The notes under the pieces: model-generated | What the model saw: only the letters and a program-made list of their open reading frames with translations | Databases searched by the model: none | What the model was told of the DNA's origin: nothing | Program-made: the position numbers and the translations under genes | Part shown: positions 45,531 to 57,630 of the stretch, piece after piece | Position numbering within the stretch: position 1 is the first letter of the stretch | Layout: every line of letters begins with the position of its first letter | Source of the DNA: Adineta ricciae | Taxonomy: Eukaryota; Rotifera; Eurotatoria; Adinetida; Adinetidae | Assembly: GCA_905250025.1 (NCBI GenBank) | Contig: CAJNOJ010000004.1 | Span: forward strand, 310,001-374,000 | Reading direction: 5' to 3' | Length of the DNA stretch: 64,000 nt

Positions 45531-46014
45531 ACCAATCTTCCTACTGCACACCCGCGAAAAAGAATGCAAAAGTGATACCGTCTGTGCGTCTATTATATCA
45601 TTTCCCACCACACTCAGATTTTATTCTTTCACTTGCTATAGCAAGAAACATATGAATCCACCCTTCGCATTTACTCGCCATCTTTTATCACGCACATCCC
45701 ACATTATTCTCCAAGACTCTCACTCACCTTCATATTCCATGACGCCTGAACCACAACGTTACAACAACTTTAAGCGCCAAACCAATCAACACATGTGCAA
45801 TATAATTCTACAGTATTCATCGATATCCTCCACTTTTCACCACAATCAAATATGCGAACCGCACTTTCGTACCAATCATTCCCTCTCTACGTGTTCTATT
45901 TCAATCTACATCGTTCACATTTCCTTCCAACCAAAACCTAATATGTCAACACTGTCATGAAAATGCAACTTGTACTCTCTATTCTCATGTTCCGTAGAAT
46001 TCAGTGCCATCGGA
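45531..46014. other. Unique sequence at the end of the left contig
   Basis: After homology to copy 2 can no longer be followed (window end), about 480 bp remain before the minisatellite. 45640-45960 is rich in C and A on the plus strand with no recognisable gene. Confidence 0.35.
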
Positions 46015-46238
46015 GAAGATGGAGAGTTGTTTCGAAGTGAAGACAACAGATGAACAGAATGATGTTGAGTATTGTTGATTAGTGATGTGATACTGAATGA
46101 GATGGAAGAAGATGGAGAGTTGTTTCGAAGTGAAGACAACAGATGAACAGAATGATGATGAGTATTGTTGATTAGTGATGTGATACTGAATGAGATGGAA
46201 GAAGATGGAGAGTTGTTTCGAAGTGAAGACAACAGATG
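46015..46238. repeat. 93-bp minisatellite, about 2.4 units, at the contig end
   Basis: The unit beginning GAAGATGGAGAGTTG restarts at 46015, 46108 and 46201, an exact 93-bp period with one or two mismatches. The period is a multiple of three and the minus strand stays open through it. The array is cut by the n at 46239. Confidence 0.9.
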
Positions 46239-46239
46239 N
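46239..46239. other. Contig join (single n)
   Basis: One undetermined base separates the minisatellite from the first base of copy 2, which falls inside a coding sequence. It most likely stands for a gap of unknown length. Confidence 0.85.
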
Positions 46240-47174
46240 GCGAGAACATCTAACGGTAGAGTCCAGAGAACATCGAATGTCACTGATGAATGCAGTTCTA
46301 AACGATTTTGAAATGTTTGAGCATTACAAATAATGAACGCTAATCGTTCATTCGCGTAACTAAACGTTAAAATGGATTCGTACAGGAGACACATAACACC
46401 TAATTGTTGTTCTTTGATGAATTCGATCGATGGAAGAAGAGAATATTGATATAAACAAGGAGACATGTCCATAGTTGATAAGTATAAAATCGTTTCGGAG
46501 CATGCGGCGCATGACCAATCCTTTTTATTATGATGAGCGATCGACTGTTCTTCGAGTTCCATGGTGTTTTCATCGAGAGTGAAAATATCTTTATGAGTGA
46601 CGAGGATAAAACGTTCAAGTGCAGATGCCCAATATATGTTAACATGCGTGTATGACCACGGGATCTGTTTGATAAGATTCAATTTTCGATCGAATAGGGA
46701 AAGATTCGGTTTTTGTTCGATTAAGAGATGTTTCTTGCTGCAAGCCATCGCGATAGAATTCTTTTCTCTTGTTTGAATAATTTGGTATGGTTCTTTCAAC
46801 GGAAGTAGATTTTCTCGGTGTGATTTAGTGCGAGTTTTTCTCTCAGATCTCGCTTTCGTAATACTTGCTTTAGTTATTTTTGTGACATCTTCAATGTGTT
46901 GCAGTTCAACTTCTTGTTTGTTTTTCTCCGACGAAGAACATGTCATTCTTCCGTAAAAATATCGCCACCAGCCATTCAACATGTTAAAACAAGATCGTCG
47001 CGTATACGTCGCATCCTTGGGCTGCTTTGTACCATCACTTGTCGCTTCAGGTTTGTTGATATGTTCGATAAAATGATCATTACAAAAGTGCTTATTATGG
47101 CATTCACATATGATGAGCACCGACAGTTCACATAGTTCTCTCGAACATGATTGTGATGATGAAAGCTGCTCCAT
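46240..47174 (-). CDS. B-box-like plus propeller-like protein (copy 2), C-terminus lost at the contig join
   Basis: ATG at 47174; colinear with the gene at 27803-28948 for about 311 residues, then cut at 46240, just after LWTLPLDVL, where the n lies. The continuing open frame into the minisatellite down to 45915 is an artefact of the join. Many replacements against copy 1 show it evolves faster than its neighbours. About 70 C-terminal residues are missing from the assembly, not necessarily from the genome. Confidence 0.6.
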
Positions 47175-47792
47175 CGAAACGAGCGGTGATTTTATACGAA
47201 CAGACTCTTGTTGGACCGATGTATTGAACTTTTGTTAATAATTTGTTGGTTCTTGACTAACTCAGTAATCATGAGGTTGATCTTTTTCTTTCCGCTTTAG
47301 TTTTATATTTGCATAAGAGGCAACGAGACATACTTTACCTGAAAAATCATGTATACTAGTCATTCAAACAGGTCGATTCATATCTCATTGTTTTAATATA
47401 GGAGAATATTTAAAAAAAAACAGCTAATACAACGCGTTATGTAAAGCAAATAGATAGGGCGTGTTTTCCCGCATGAGATTTTAGTTAATAAAATATTTAT
47501 TTTACGACATTTAATAAACTTGATTTGTCGTTGGTAGGAAATACTTCGCCAAAATGGTGACGCAAACTATCACTGACTTTGTCGCGGCTTCGAGCAAGCG
47601 GCTCGATAAACACTCAAAGACTGTTCTAATAATAAGTGGATAAACTCTCGACTAGAGAAACCAATTCACCTTCGAAATATTACCGAGAAGATTTATAATT
47701 GTCATTTATCGGTAGAAGTAAATGTACATCTCACATAGAATTGCACTTTTTTTTCTCATTCTAATCCAACGTTAGAAATGTATTTATTTTCT
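47175..47792. other. Intergenic
   Basis: Counterpart of 28949-29550. No gene seen. A small insertion near 47590 distinguishes it from copy 1. Confidence 0.35.
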
Positions 47793-50551
47793 TCAAGAAG
47801 AAGAAGATAACAATTTTTCAACAAGGATTTTCGCACCAGTAAATGTTTGCCGTTTGAGTGTTTCCACAGCAGATGGTACGAGGAGTGATCGAATTTGTTT
47901 GCATTCATCAGGTTGACCGTGTTCGAGCATCCTAAACATCAAATTCTTCATCTATACACAACGCAGAACACTGACAATACTTACATGACGAAAATAAAAC
48001 AACCACGATTACATAATATCCATGTGCGTAATGTATCTGGTGAGATTGACGATAATAATGTCGATACCAGAGCTAAATGAAAAGGAGGACATGGTTGACG
48101 GTGGTATCGAAGATGATTTACTTGTCTTTTGTTTGTGCTTCTTTTGTCGTTTACCATCGGCGATGATTAAATGTCGTAAGACATTGTGAGCAATTTGATT
48201 TTCAATCAGATTGGTCTCGGCTTGAGGTTCTACAGATGACGTGCTCAGTACTGAACTTAATGATGTATAAAATGAAGTTAATTTATCATCAGCTACAATA
48301 AAACACACTTGAATATTGATAAATATGAAACAAAAATTCTTACGAGAAAGTCGTTCGATCATTTCAGTCATCATAAAACCTTTGAAACCATCTTTTAGTG
48401 TTGATAGGATATTGTCTGTGAAATATTCTAGGAAATACGATTTGCAAAACTCGAATAATTCATGTTGACGAATATCAGCATCTTTTTTGCTATAAAAATA
48501 AAGAAATGTAAAACAATTAGAACAATTTTCTTGTCAAATACCTTGTGGCCAATGTGTCACTCGTTTTCATTAATTGAACAAGATCATATTGTAAATGTTT
48601 GGTATTTCGTGGTGCAATCAAATACATCAGAACTTTTTTACCATGAGCATCGTTGATGACTTCGTCGAAACTTGACATTAGTTCTTGTAAAACCACTTTT
48701 GATACCAGTTTTGTATCATCAACAACATCAAATATTGTCCAAAGGACAGGATAACCTTGCTCTTCTTTTGCAATTTTTATTACAAATGATTTCAAACTTT
48801 TTATTAATAATTTTCGATCCTAAAAGTGAACACGAAACCTTTTTTCGAGAATCTTTGAGAAGCACAATGACATACTTTGTTTGTTCCATACCAAAGACAG
48901 TGGATCGCAACGCGAGCACCATCACGACTATGAATCATTTTAATTAATTTCTCTTTGACAGCATCGATCATTTCCTATTCGATCATTTCGTCATAAAATC
49001 ATTACTTTGAATAACTTCATCTTACCTCACGACCTTTTTCATTGGCATTTCGTATGTATTCATGCATAACTCGATGCACTATCGATGTACTCAATAGATC
49101 TCTAAAAAAACACCCGTCGGATGTGAAAACTGGTACTTCGAAAGGCTTGTTCTCTACTTTTGAATGCAAGGCATGATGTTTTCTTGCATATTTTCCAAAA
49201 CATTTGCTCGTTGACCAGTCGCTGTTTTACTCGCAAGTAACTCTTCGATATTTTTCACATCCGTCGTCTAATTCAATTCAATGATTCAAATATATATTAA
49301 TCACGATGTCTTACTTTCAGAATTGCATATTCCCGACCGTAAAATTCTTGAACCAATTGAAAACGTTCGGCAGAATTGCAAACATCATTGTAACAATACT
49401 CCAATACACGACAACCGATCTATGAAATCGAAACGATTATGCATAAACATACGAGATAACGAATTTACTCACTGAATGCCGTGCTAGCTTGCATACATGA
49501 CCGTGAAGACTTTTCTTGATCGTGTCTTTTTGTGCATCCGTTCTAAAGGAATGTAATTATTTCATTGGAAGTACTTTGGCGTCGGCGTACGATCGTGATC
49601 CTTACCCATAGGTTAGAAATTTGATGATAACGTGATGAGCATAGAGAGATTTGGACATTGTTGGTATTTCCTCTATTGAAAGTGAAATGACGTTTGAAAA
49701 GAAACTCAAAATGAGTAGATTTACTTTGAATTTGTTCGAAGATATATTGTTTTTGTTGTTCATTACCAAATTGAACGAGACATTCGAGTACACGTGTTGT
49801 ATCATGTGCCATGGATAGAAATTTCACATTTCCTTCGATTAATTTCATCAATTCACCACATAGTTTCACTCGCACTTCGTTGGTCGTTTCGTCTCGGCGT
49901 AGAACTTCCCAAATTTTCTTCGATTTATCGGCCATATCGTNGAGTACACGTGTTGTATCATGTGCCATGGATAGAAATTTCACATTTCCTTCGATTAATT
50001 TCATCAATTCACCACATAGTTTCACTCGCACTTCGTTGGTCGTTTCGTCTCGGCGTAGAACTTCCCAAATTTTCTTCGATTTATCGGCCATATCGTAGAG
50101 AACACCACGTCGTAGCTTTTGTCGTTCTTTCAATCGCTGGCGAAATGTTGTATTTTCTTTATCTTGAACGATGTTGATGTGTTTCTTCTTTTTCTTGCTT
50201 TCCATTTGCTTTTGTTTGCTTTTCAATTGTTTTTTGATAAGCTTAACATTGGATAGCATGCTCGGATCGGGTTTTACTCGTGCTTGACGTTTAGCAGCAG
50301 CTACCTGTGCTAATTTTTCGCTTGCACGAGATTTCAGAGATGAGGAAAGCGAGTCGAAATCCAACTGAAACCAATTGAAGGCAAAAAACAAGATAATTCA
50401 TGATGTTACTTTTAGAGAAAATTCGTTTTACCTTCTTTGGCTTTTCATTTTCGTCATTTTTCAACGAAAATTGTACTTTCTTCTTCTTTTGAGCCGAATC
50501 ATCAGCTTTTTTCGACAGTTTACGTTTCTTAATTTCTACGGAAGTACTCAT
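47793..50551 (-). CDS. PUM3: PUM3/Puf6-like protein (copy 2), exon 2 disrupted by an assembly join
   Basis: Same exon layout as 29551-32157: first exon 50432-50551 (MSTSVEIKKRKLSKKAD), Puf-like repeats after it, stop at 47793-47795. Exon 2 carries the n at 49941, and 155 bp are present twice around it. Because 155 + 1 is a multiple of three, the frame stays open and the predicted protein would gain 52 residues. This is best read as an assembly duplicate and not a real insertion. Otherwise no stops or shifts were noticed. Same predicted nucleolar role as copy 1. Confidence 0.75.
49786..50096. repeat. Perfect 155-bp direct repeat flanking a single n
   Basis: 49786-49940 and 49942-50096 are identical by eye base for base, with the n between. 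Copy 1 of the block has this segment once. Confidence 0.95.
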
Positions 50552-51017
50552 CTAAAGCAAAGACATTAGCTTGAACTTAGAGGAAAACGAACTTCGAACG
50601 TAAATGAATCTATATGAGTATAGAGTATTGTAATAGTGAAACAGAATGATAATATGGATCGGACTTCACCTCCGTTAACGAGCAATCAAACGGAGTTGAC
50701 GATAGATGGAGCTACATGATGATTTTTCGAATACATCGTTCATCTTTCTATACAAGTATAGCTTTATGCATACGATTTCCTTCCGTTTATGGTACGAATA
50801 TGCATTAGTATTCTCGACAATCAGTTGCACATCATTTGCTGATGATAATACAAGCGATGAGTGTGAGAACAGAAAACAGTTGTTGAACATGAATTCAATG
50901 GTCTAGTACGATAAGAACAGATATCATCTTTCAATTCGAAATATGCTTTATTTCATCCAATTTGAAAAACAAAGAAAGTGTTAAATGGTATTCTGTACAG
51001 AATATACAGGACATTGT
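50552..51017. other. Intergenic
   Basis: Counterpart of 32158-32551, longer by an insertion of about 80 bp near 50720-50800 absent from copy 1. No gene seen. Confidence 0.35.
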
Positions 51018-52014
51018 CTAGACCTCTTTCGCATCGCCTGGACGTGCGACTTGACCTGGCTCTTCCATATGTTCCGGTTGTTCTTGCTGGTTCTGAAGTC
51101 CATAGGACGGTCCAGTAAGTAGACTAACGGGTGCATCCGCTGGCGGATGACCATAACCTTCGAACCACAAGAAAAATCGTGTAATGACAATACTTCGACG
51201 TTCCGCCAGGGTTTTGATATAATAATGGTATGTGTCCCAGGTTAATTTCGAAAGAAGAAAACCAAGGAAAACATCCACTGTGTAATGGAATCGAGTAGCA
51301 ATGATGAATAAATACCCAAGGATTGTAAACATCCATACCAATAATGATGTTATGTAAAACGATAGAGGATCACCAGTGGAATCTAGTTTTGGAAAAAGCC
51401 AACCTGGCCTTCCAAGAGTTATTTCTCGATTGTTGCCTTTGTATTTATTCCATAGCCAACGTATTGGATAGTGCTCTTCACCTTTAGAATAAGTCGTCCA
51501 AGCCAGTGCACACAGTGTCACTGTAATACATTAAATTAATTTTCAGGAAATTAAATTTGATTTACTTACATGTAACTGTATGCCCAGAGAAAAGAACGTC
51601 ACCACATGTTGCATGAATCAAAGACATGATATAAAATGCTTCAATCGGTGGTGAACCAACTGCTGTCGTGTTACAACCAGGTAATGGAACACTCAGTGAA
51701 GTAACGTAAATCGATATACTTCGCATAATAAACATCACTGCTTGAACAAAAAGCCATCGACGAAAAACAATTAAACGAATATCGCGTTGAAATATGTAAC
51801 GAATAATAACTAAAAGGAACGACGCTAAAAGAAAATAATTGTTAATGGCATAGAATGAGAAGTAGGGTAATAATTTGTGGCCAATGTCCGGTAAGGCTGG
51901 TAACCAGTATGGAGAATTCCGATCAGCCCATACTTGAACGAGCGAGTTAACATAGAGAGTTATGAGAAAGAAGATAATTGAGAAACATAAAGGTAACCAT
52001 GTTAATCGTGCCAT
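51018..52014 (-). CDS. Sphingomyelin-synthase-like PAP2 membrane enzyme (copy 2), 2 exons
   Basis: Exons (minus) are 51570-52014 and 51018-51520, 315 residues. The His-His-Asp motifs (CGDVLFSGHT, HYTVDV) are intact. It lacks two residues near the N-terminus (TWLPLCF against TWLPLPLCF in copy 1) and has only a few other replacements (for example KGIN to KGNN). Probably functional. Confidence 0.85.
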
Positions 52015-52656
52015 TATTTTATTTTATTCCAACTGCGGTCGATGAGCTATCTTTTATTGGAAAGAAAACAAGAAGAATAAGAAACGACGATGTTGGAATA
52101 GAATTGTGCATGCTGACCGAATAGAACGCAAAGAAAAAAAAAGACGAGAAAGAGAGAAAGACTAACATATATATGTAAACGAAGAGAGATGAAGGAGAAA
52201 GAAGATGATGCCTGTCTGGTCAATAGCAACTTATAATTGCAGTAACAACTGGAATTGGACACTTGGAAAGATTGATTTCTATCCAGTGAGTGTACACCTG
52301 CGGCTTCATTCAAAGTACAAGCTAAATGTGATATGTTGATGACTTATCCCTATCGTAAATCGAAAGCTGACGTGTACTTTTTAATAAAGTGAATTGTGTT
52401 ACGTTTTGTAATAAGAAGATGTCATTGATGACTTCATAAATACAACGAAACAACACATTTTCTCGTGGGAGATTCTCTTTCATATGTGTTGACCGGAATA
52501 AATGTACTATTATTACTGACGTAATTGGATGGATACATGGAATCTCGAGAGAACATGTTTATTGTTCGTTAAATCTTAAAAATGGCTTTTATTCTCGTTA
52601 GAAACTGTAACAAATGAATATCCATGGATGAAAACAAGCGAAAATGTGTGACACAT
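52015..52656. other. Intergenic
   Basis: Counterpart of 33555-34199. No gene seen; the 88-codon minus frame at 52047 is absent as an open frame from copy 1. Confidence 0.35.
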
Positions 52657-53124
52657 TTATTTTTGTTGTTGTTGTTGCTGTTGTTGAAGATGCATTTGGA
52701 TAATGCCAGTAATTTGTTGTCTTGTTAATAATTTATCATATAAAACTTTTTGTAATTTATCGATTTCAACTTGAAGATAGTCGTGTTTACGTTTGAAATA
52801 ATCCTGTGCCTTTTTTGGCCGCATTTCCACAAAGAATCCTGTGCCAATGTCAACCAAAACATGATCTGGATCAGATAATCGACCAGGAACATACATCGAC
52901 GACGATAATGGCACAAGTAACGAATTATCTTGATTATTTGTCGGTAAACGTGATACAGCTAACATCGATTCACCGAAACCTTCTTGTGCATATTGGAGAC
53001 GTTGAATGGACGATTGTAACATTTCAATATCCGATTGTAATTGAGTGCGAACTTGTTCGACTTGGGCCATACTTAAGCCAGCAGGTTGTTGTTCGCTTGA
53101 AGCAGATGCTGTTGCAGCAGACAT
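52657..53124 (-). CDS. PFDN5: Prefoldin subunit 5 (copy 2)
   Basis: 155 residues, identical to 34200-34667 except for Glu in place of Gln in FFVEM. 16 of 17 base changes against copy 1 are silent, which shows that both copies have been kept under strong purifying selection. Poly-Gln C-terminus retained. Confidence 0.93.
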   Translation of the reverse strand: MSAATASASSEQQPAGLSMAQVEQVRTQLQSDIEMLQSSIQRLQYAQEGFGESMLAVSRLPTNNQDNSLLVPLSSSMYVPGRLSDPDHVLVDIGTGFFVEMRPKKAQDYFKRKHDYLQVEIDKLQKVLYDKLLTRQQITGIIQMHLQQQQQQQQK

Positions 53125-53527
53125 GGTGAGATCTAGAAAAAAAAGTAAACGTTAATGTGCGTGTCGTCAAGACAAGACAGACATGTCTTCGTTTTTGGCT
53201 GTTTTTTTTTAACATTGAGAGGACGAGCGAGATAACCAATTCGATGTTACCATGCGAAGTAGAAGGCACACATATTGTACAACAGTGACCTCTGGATGAA
53301 CTTTATATAAAATTAGTAAAAACAGACTGACGGCAAATCTTTCACAATTGATCGAAATAATGAGTAAGGTCTGTTAGATCGATAGATGATGGTAGCAGTT
53401 CAAAATACAAGTCAGCATCTAATAAAAAAGTGAAAGCAATTTGACGTAGATAAAAGAATGTGAAAAAGTATTTGATAATAAGTGATAGATGTAATCGAAA
53501 GAATTGAGTTTATTCAAAAAAAGATTA
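53125..53527. other. Intergenic
   Basis: Counterpart of 34668-35045 with several small indels. No gene seen. Confidence 0.35.
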
Positions 53528-53599
53528 CTCCGCGGCGGGGAATCGAACCCCGGTTTCCCGCGTGACAGGCGGGGATACTAACCACTATACTACCGCGGA
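53528..53599 (-). tRNA. tRNA-Asp(GTC), copy 2
   Basis: All 72 bases are identical to 35046-35117, with intact cloverleaf and anticodon GTC, while flanking sequence has diverged. Confidence 0.95.
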
Positions 53600-54018
53600 C
53601 GGTACTGTTAATCCTTATACGTCATTGCATGAAAATCCAACTCGAATCATTCTCGGAGCTTAAAACAACCCTCCCATTGTGTCAATATTTGACATGTACG
53701 CGTTCATAATAATATTGTCAATTGAGTCGGTTTTCCAACTAGGTATCATTTTGTTTCCACTTTCATCACGATCTATTTATCAAGCATGTCTTCTATCGTC
53801 TGATTGCTAGATATCTGTGGGCTCACAGAAAATAGTATCTTTTTACAATTGAGTATCGACAAACCTAATAAATGAACGTGATTATCTAACCGAATACTTC
53901 TTTTCACTGACGTAAACGTTGGCAGAATATGATCATATGGAGGGAAAAAAAATCTTGCTTCATTCCTTTTTTATTGAATCTATTGAGTAGGTTAACGTTA
54001 AATCACGAACTCCAAGAT
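53600..54018. other. Intergenic
   Basis: Counterpart of 35118-35558, shorter by a deletion near 53760. Holds the syntaxin promoter. Confidence 0.35.
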
Positions 54019-55233
54019 ATGGTCAAAGATCGACTTCAAGAGCTAAAGAGCAAAGTGAGATGATTTGTTAGTGTTAATCGAAAAGAACTCAGTGTTTGGT
54101 TTCAGATGCGAAGATCTGATGAAGGTCAAAGTATTAGTTTGATGCATTATTATTCTATTATCAATGCGGCTGAACCATTCATGGACGATTTTTTCAATGA
54201 TGTAAGTACAGCTCTTCAATAACAAACTGTCTGTCAAACAATGGTACTTTCAATTAGTTAAATGCGACTCGAAGTCACATCCAACAAATTTCCGAACTTG
54301 TTGAACAAGTCGGCCAGCTACAAAACATACTGCTGACATCAGATGTTACTCCAGGTATGTGCCATAGATGATTTCATAACTATAAACACGGCAAAGTCGT
54401 TAATAGGAATAAAACAAGAACTTGAAAAAACCATGAAAGAAATCAAACAATCTGGCAATGACATTCGAATGAAGTTAAAACGTAAGAAGAAACTTTTGTT
54501 CTTCTCCATATGTTACTTTCTTTTTTCGTGCAGACATGAAAGAAGTACAAGAAATGGATTCTACTTGTAACCGAGGAAACGTTCGTCAGCGCATCATGGA
54601 TGGGCAGATTGACGCGTGTATAAAATATTTTTGTGCAATAATGAATCGTTACTACGAATTAGTCGTCACTTATCGCGAACAATGCAAAACACGACTTGTT
54701 CGCCAATTAGAAATCGGTTTGTTCAGATAGTCGCTCATACGGAATAAAAAGGAAAGTGAATATTTTTTCAGCAAATATCAGCAGAACGGACGAGGAAGTG
54801 GAAGAAATCCTGGCAAAAGGTCATGCAACTCTATTCCCTGAAGTGAGAAGTCAAAACCAAAAAGAAATTCTTTAACGATAATTCATTTTAGGTTATCATT
54901 GAATTGCAAGATGCCCGACAAAATCTGGCTGATATGAAATCTCGTCAAGAGAATCTCAACACGCTTGAGAACGATATTGAACAATTGCGTGATATATTTT
55001 TGGACTTAACCTACTTAATTTATTCTCAAAATGAACAAGTTCATTCCATTGAAGAAGCAGTTCTCAATGCGAAATTGGGTATCAAACCGTTCAGGCGATT
55101 ACCACATCCAAAACAAAAATCCGATTTGTCGTCGTTAAAGTTTTCTCGAAAGAAATATCTTTCATCAGTAGTGAAAGTCTTTTCAAAGCTATTCGCGACA
55201 TGTCTATGCTCAAGTAGATTGACTTGTTCGTAA
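54019..55233 (+). CDS. Syntaxin-like Qa-SNARE without a normal membrane anchor (copy 2), 7 exons
   Basis: Same exon pattern as 35559-36774, last exon 54892-55233. The SNARE zero-layer Gln is kept (IYSQNEQ). The tail again has no transmembrane helix and ends TCLCSSRLTCS, keeping the three Cys residues. Replacements are more frequent than in PFDN5 (for example NAKLGIKPFRR against NAELDIEPFSR) but no break is present. Confidence 0.83.
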
Positions 55234-55313
55234 TACAGACTAGATGTCATAGCGTTTTTTGACAACTGTTTACAGTTTTATTCAACGTTTCAAATAAAAA
55301 TTTATAGTTAAGA

Positions 55314-57591
55314 TCAAAATCTTTGTTCGCGCCATAGACTTTCATATTCTTTTGCTGAATTCACATCTTTTGGTTGAGATATAGTAGGCAATGGTTCACT
55401 GGATAGTTTCTTCATATTTCTTCTTCCAATTAACATCATTTTCGTATCATGGTCATGAAGATTTCGCAGGAAGTCTTTTCGTTGGTATATCAACGTTGGA
55501 TTATTCAAAAGAAAAATAGCCAAGTGCCAATTATGCTTTGCCTTTGAGAGTCGTTTAGTCGGATAAAGATGATCGCGAAGGAGATGACTGACAAAAAACA
55601 GTAAGACTGGATGACGGTGAGCGGTTTCCATATAAATTAATCCGCAATATGCGTTGAAACCTGCATCCATTGTTTCTAATTTTCGGCCTAACGGTGAGTA
55701 ATCTAATCGACACATGTAAAACATTCCACCGATAATACTTTTCAATATACGAAAGAAAGCGGCAAAGAAACCGAGAAATGTATCCAAGAAGAAGTTAAAA
55801 TAAAGAAACACCATTAATGCACGGCGATTATTAATCGACAAAACTTCTCCACTATGCTGCAGAAAAACGTATTGACTCAAAAGCTTGTTGATATAAAGTT
55901 TAAAAGTCGTGAAGAGTATAGGCGGAATGATCAAAGTTAAAAATCTCTCCAGCGAAGGAACACTTGTAAAGATAATCAATGCAGCGATTGACATAGTTAA
56001 CATGGTAGAAACGAATAGGATCAAAGCATAACCGATAATAACATAACCGATCAAATATCCAGCGAAATGAAAACTTCCAGTGGAATAGCTAACATTCGAT
56101 GTTGAGACACGAGGTGGTATTTCACGATGATCACCGCGATAGGATTGAAGAAGATTTCGTCGGATACTTGCTAACATAAACAACAATTGAATGATAATGA
56201 CCAGTAAGGCAACGTAGATACTGATGAGAAAAGGTACAGCAAGGTCGGGAACAGGGAAATCTGGTGGTGCACCTTTTGCGTCAGCTTCGACAGGATCTCT
56301 GGAAATTATAAATATAGCAAATAGATCAGCAAAAGCTTGGATATACGGATGAATTTTGTTCAGTATCGGTAGCGTACGAATAGAAATCTATAAAAAATAT
56401 GGCAAAGATTCAAAAGACAAGATGGAGCAAACTTACGCTAACGGTAAGGAAGAAAAGTAAAAGAAATATCGATGCATAGACGCATATGACACGAGATGAG
56501 AAGCGAAAATCATCTCTCCATGCATAAATACGTCGTAAAATTTGAGACAATCGATTCTTAGCCGGTTCGGTAGATGCATATCCAAATAACTTCTTCACAT
56601 AACGTGCTTCAGCTGAATGAGGTAACGAAGAATACAAAAGATCCTTTTGTTCACGCCTCATTTGCTTATCAGGAATATTTCGATGTCGTATTCGTTTGAT
56701 CAATACCATCGGTAGTTTGACACATATGTAACTCAAACAGAAATATCGAGGAATGTCGAGGAACAGTTGAAGAAACAGCAATTTCGATCCTGTACCATAA
56801 TAAGCGATCATTTCTGCTGTACGATTACTTCCCGTTTTGTTAAATTGTTCTTTTGTTTGATAGAAATTATTCGTACATAAACCAGCAGACATGATTGCAA
56901 CAGTGAAATCTAACCAGGCATAGAGAGTACCACAAATTAAAGTAAAATAATTATCCATATACACAGCAGCTAAGATTGGATAACGTCGAAATCCAATCAC
57001 GAAGACACGAAAGATTTGAGTAAGGTAAGTTATGATGACTCCTATAAGACTCAACGAATGTAATTTATACGAATATTTAGAAAAAAAAACAAACAAACCT
57101 TGATTTGAAGATTCTCTACCTCCAGTCAACAGTTCATTGGCGATGTCCAATAATTCATCGGCAAACACGGCAAATATCACAGCAGCTAACGTTCGTTTTA
57201 CATGTCCAAAAAAGTCCAATGGAATTACTACACCAAGATAACCCTTACAATACCGATTGTGCCGCGATGAAGCTCGTTTGGTGATGATCATGAACAAAAG
57301 AATTAACAAACAAGCAATAGGGAATGTAAAGATATTGAAATCTGCTCGAAAATTGATGATTCGACAAACAGAATGTGTATTAAAATACACCGATTGATTG
57401 TTTTCATACTTATATACAACTTCATCGTGAATAGGTTTTAGAATAGACCATTTTACAACGAGAGTACTCATGGCAAATATGAATGTAAGAATACCCGTAA
57501 TCCACGCATATTTTCGGCGAGATGGATCAAAAACTTCAACAGATACTGTAGGAAACTTTAATCGGACAATCGGAATACTTGGTCTAAACAT
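55314..57591 (-). CDS. STRA6-like multi-pass membrane protein (copy 2), 3 exons
   Basis: Counterpart of 36854-39133, first ATG 57591, last exon beginning near 56387. The first intron (about 57061-57117) is a multiple of three without stops here, so the frame reads through it, while the copy 1 intron is two bases longer and does not. Splice sites are the same. Motifs METAHRHPVLLFF and MDAGFNAYCG are kept. Confidence 0.75.
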
Positions 57592-57630
57592 AAAATTCAA
57601 ATAGATGATGACATATTGACCAACTAGATT

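Noticed and set aside
45652..45960. 102-codon plus-strand frame of biased composition
   Set aside because: Composition is skewed to His, Ser, Thr and Pro by C/A-rich sequence; no domain and no counterpart elsewhere in the window.
45915..47174. 419-residue protein reading from the propeller-like gene into the minisatellite
   Set aside because: The frame passes through the n at 46239; it is a product of the contig join.
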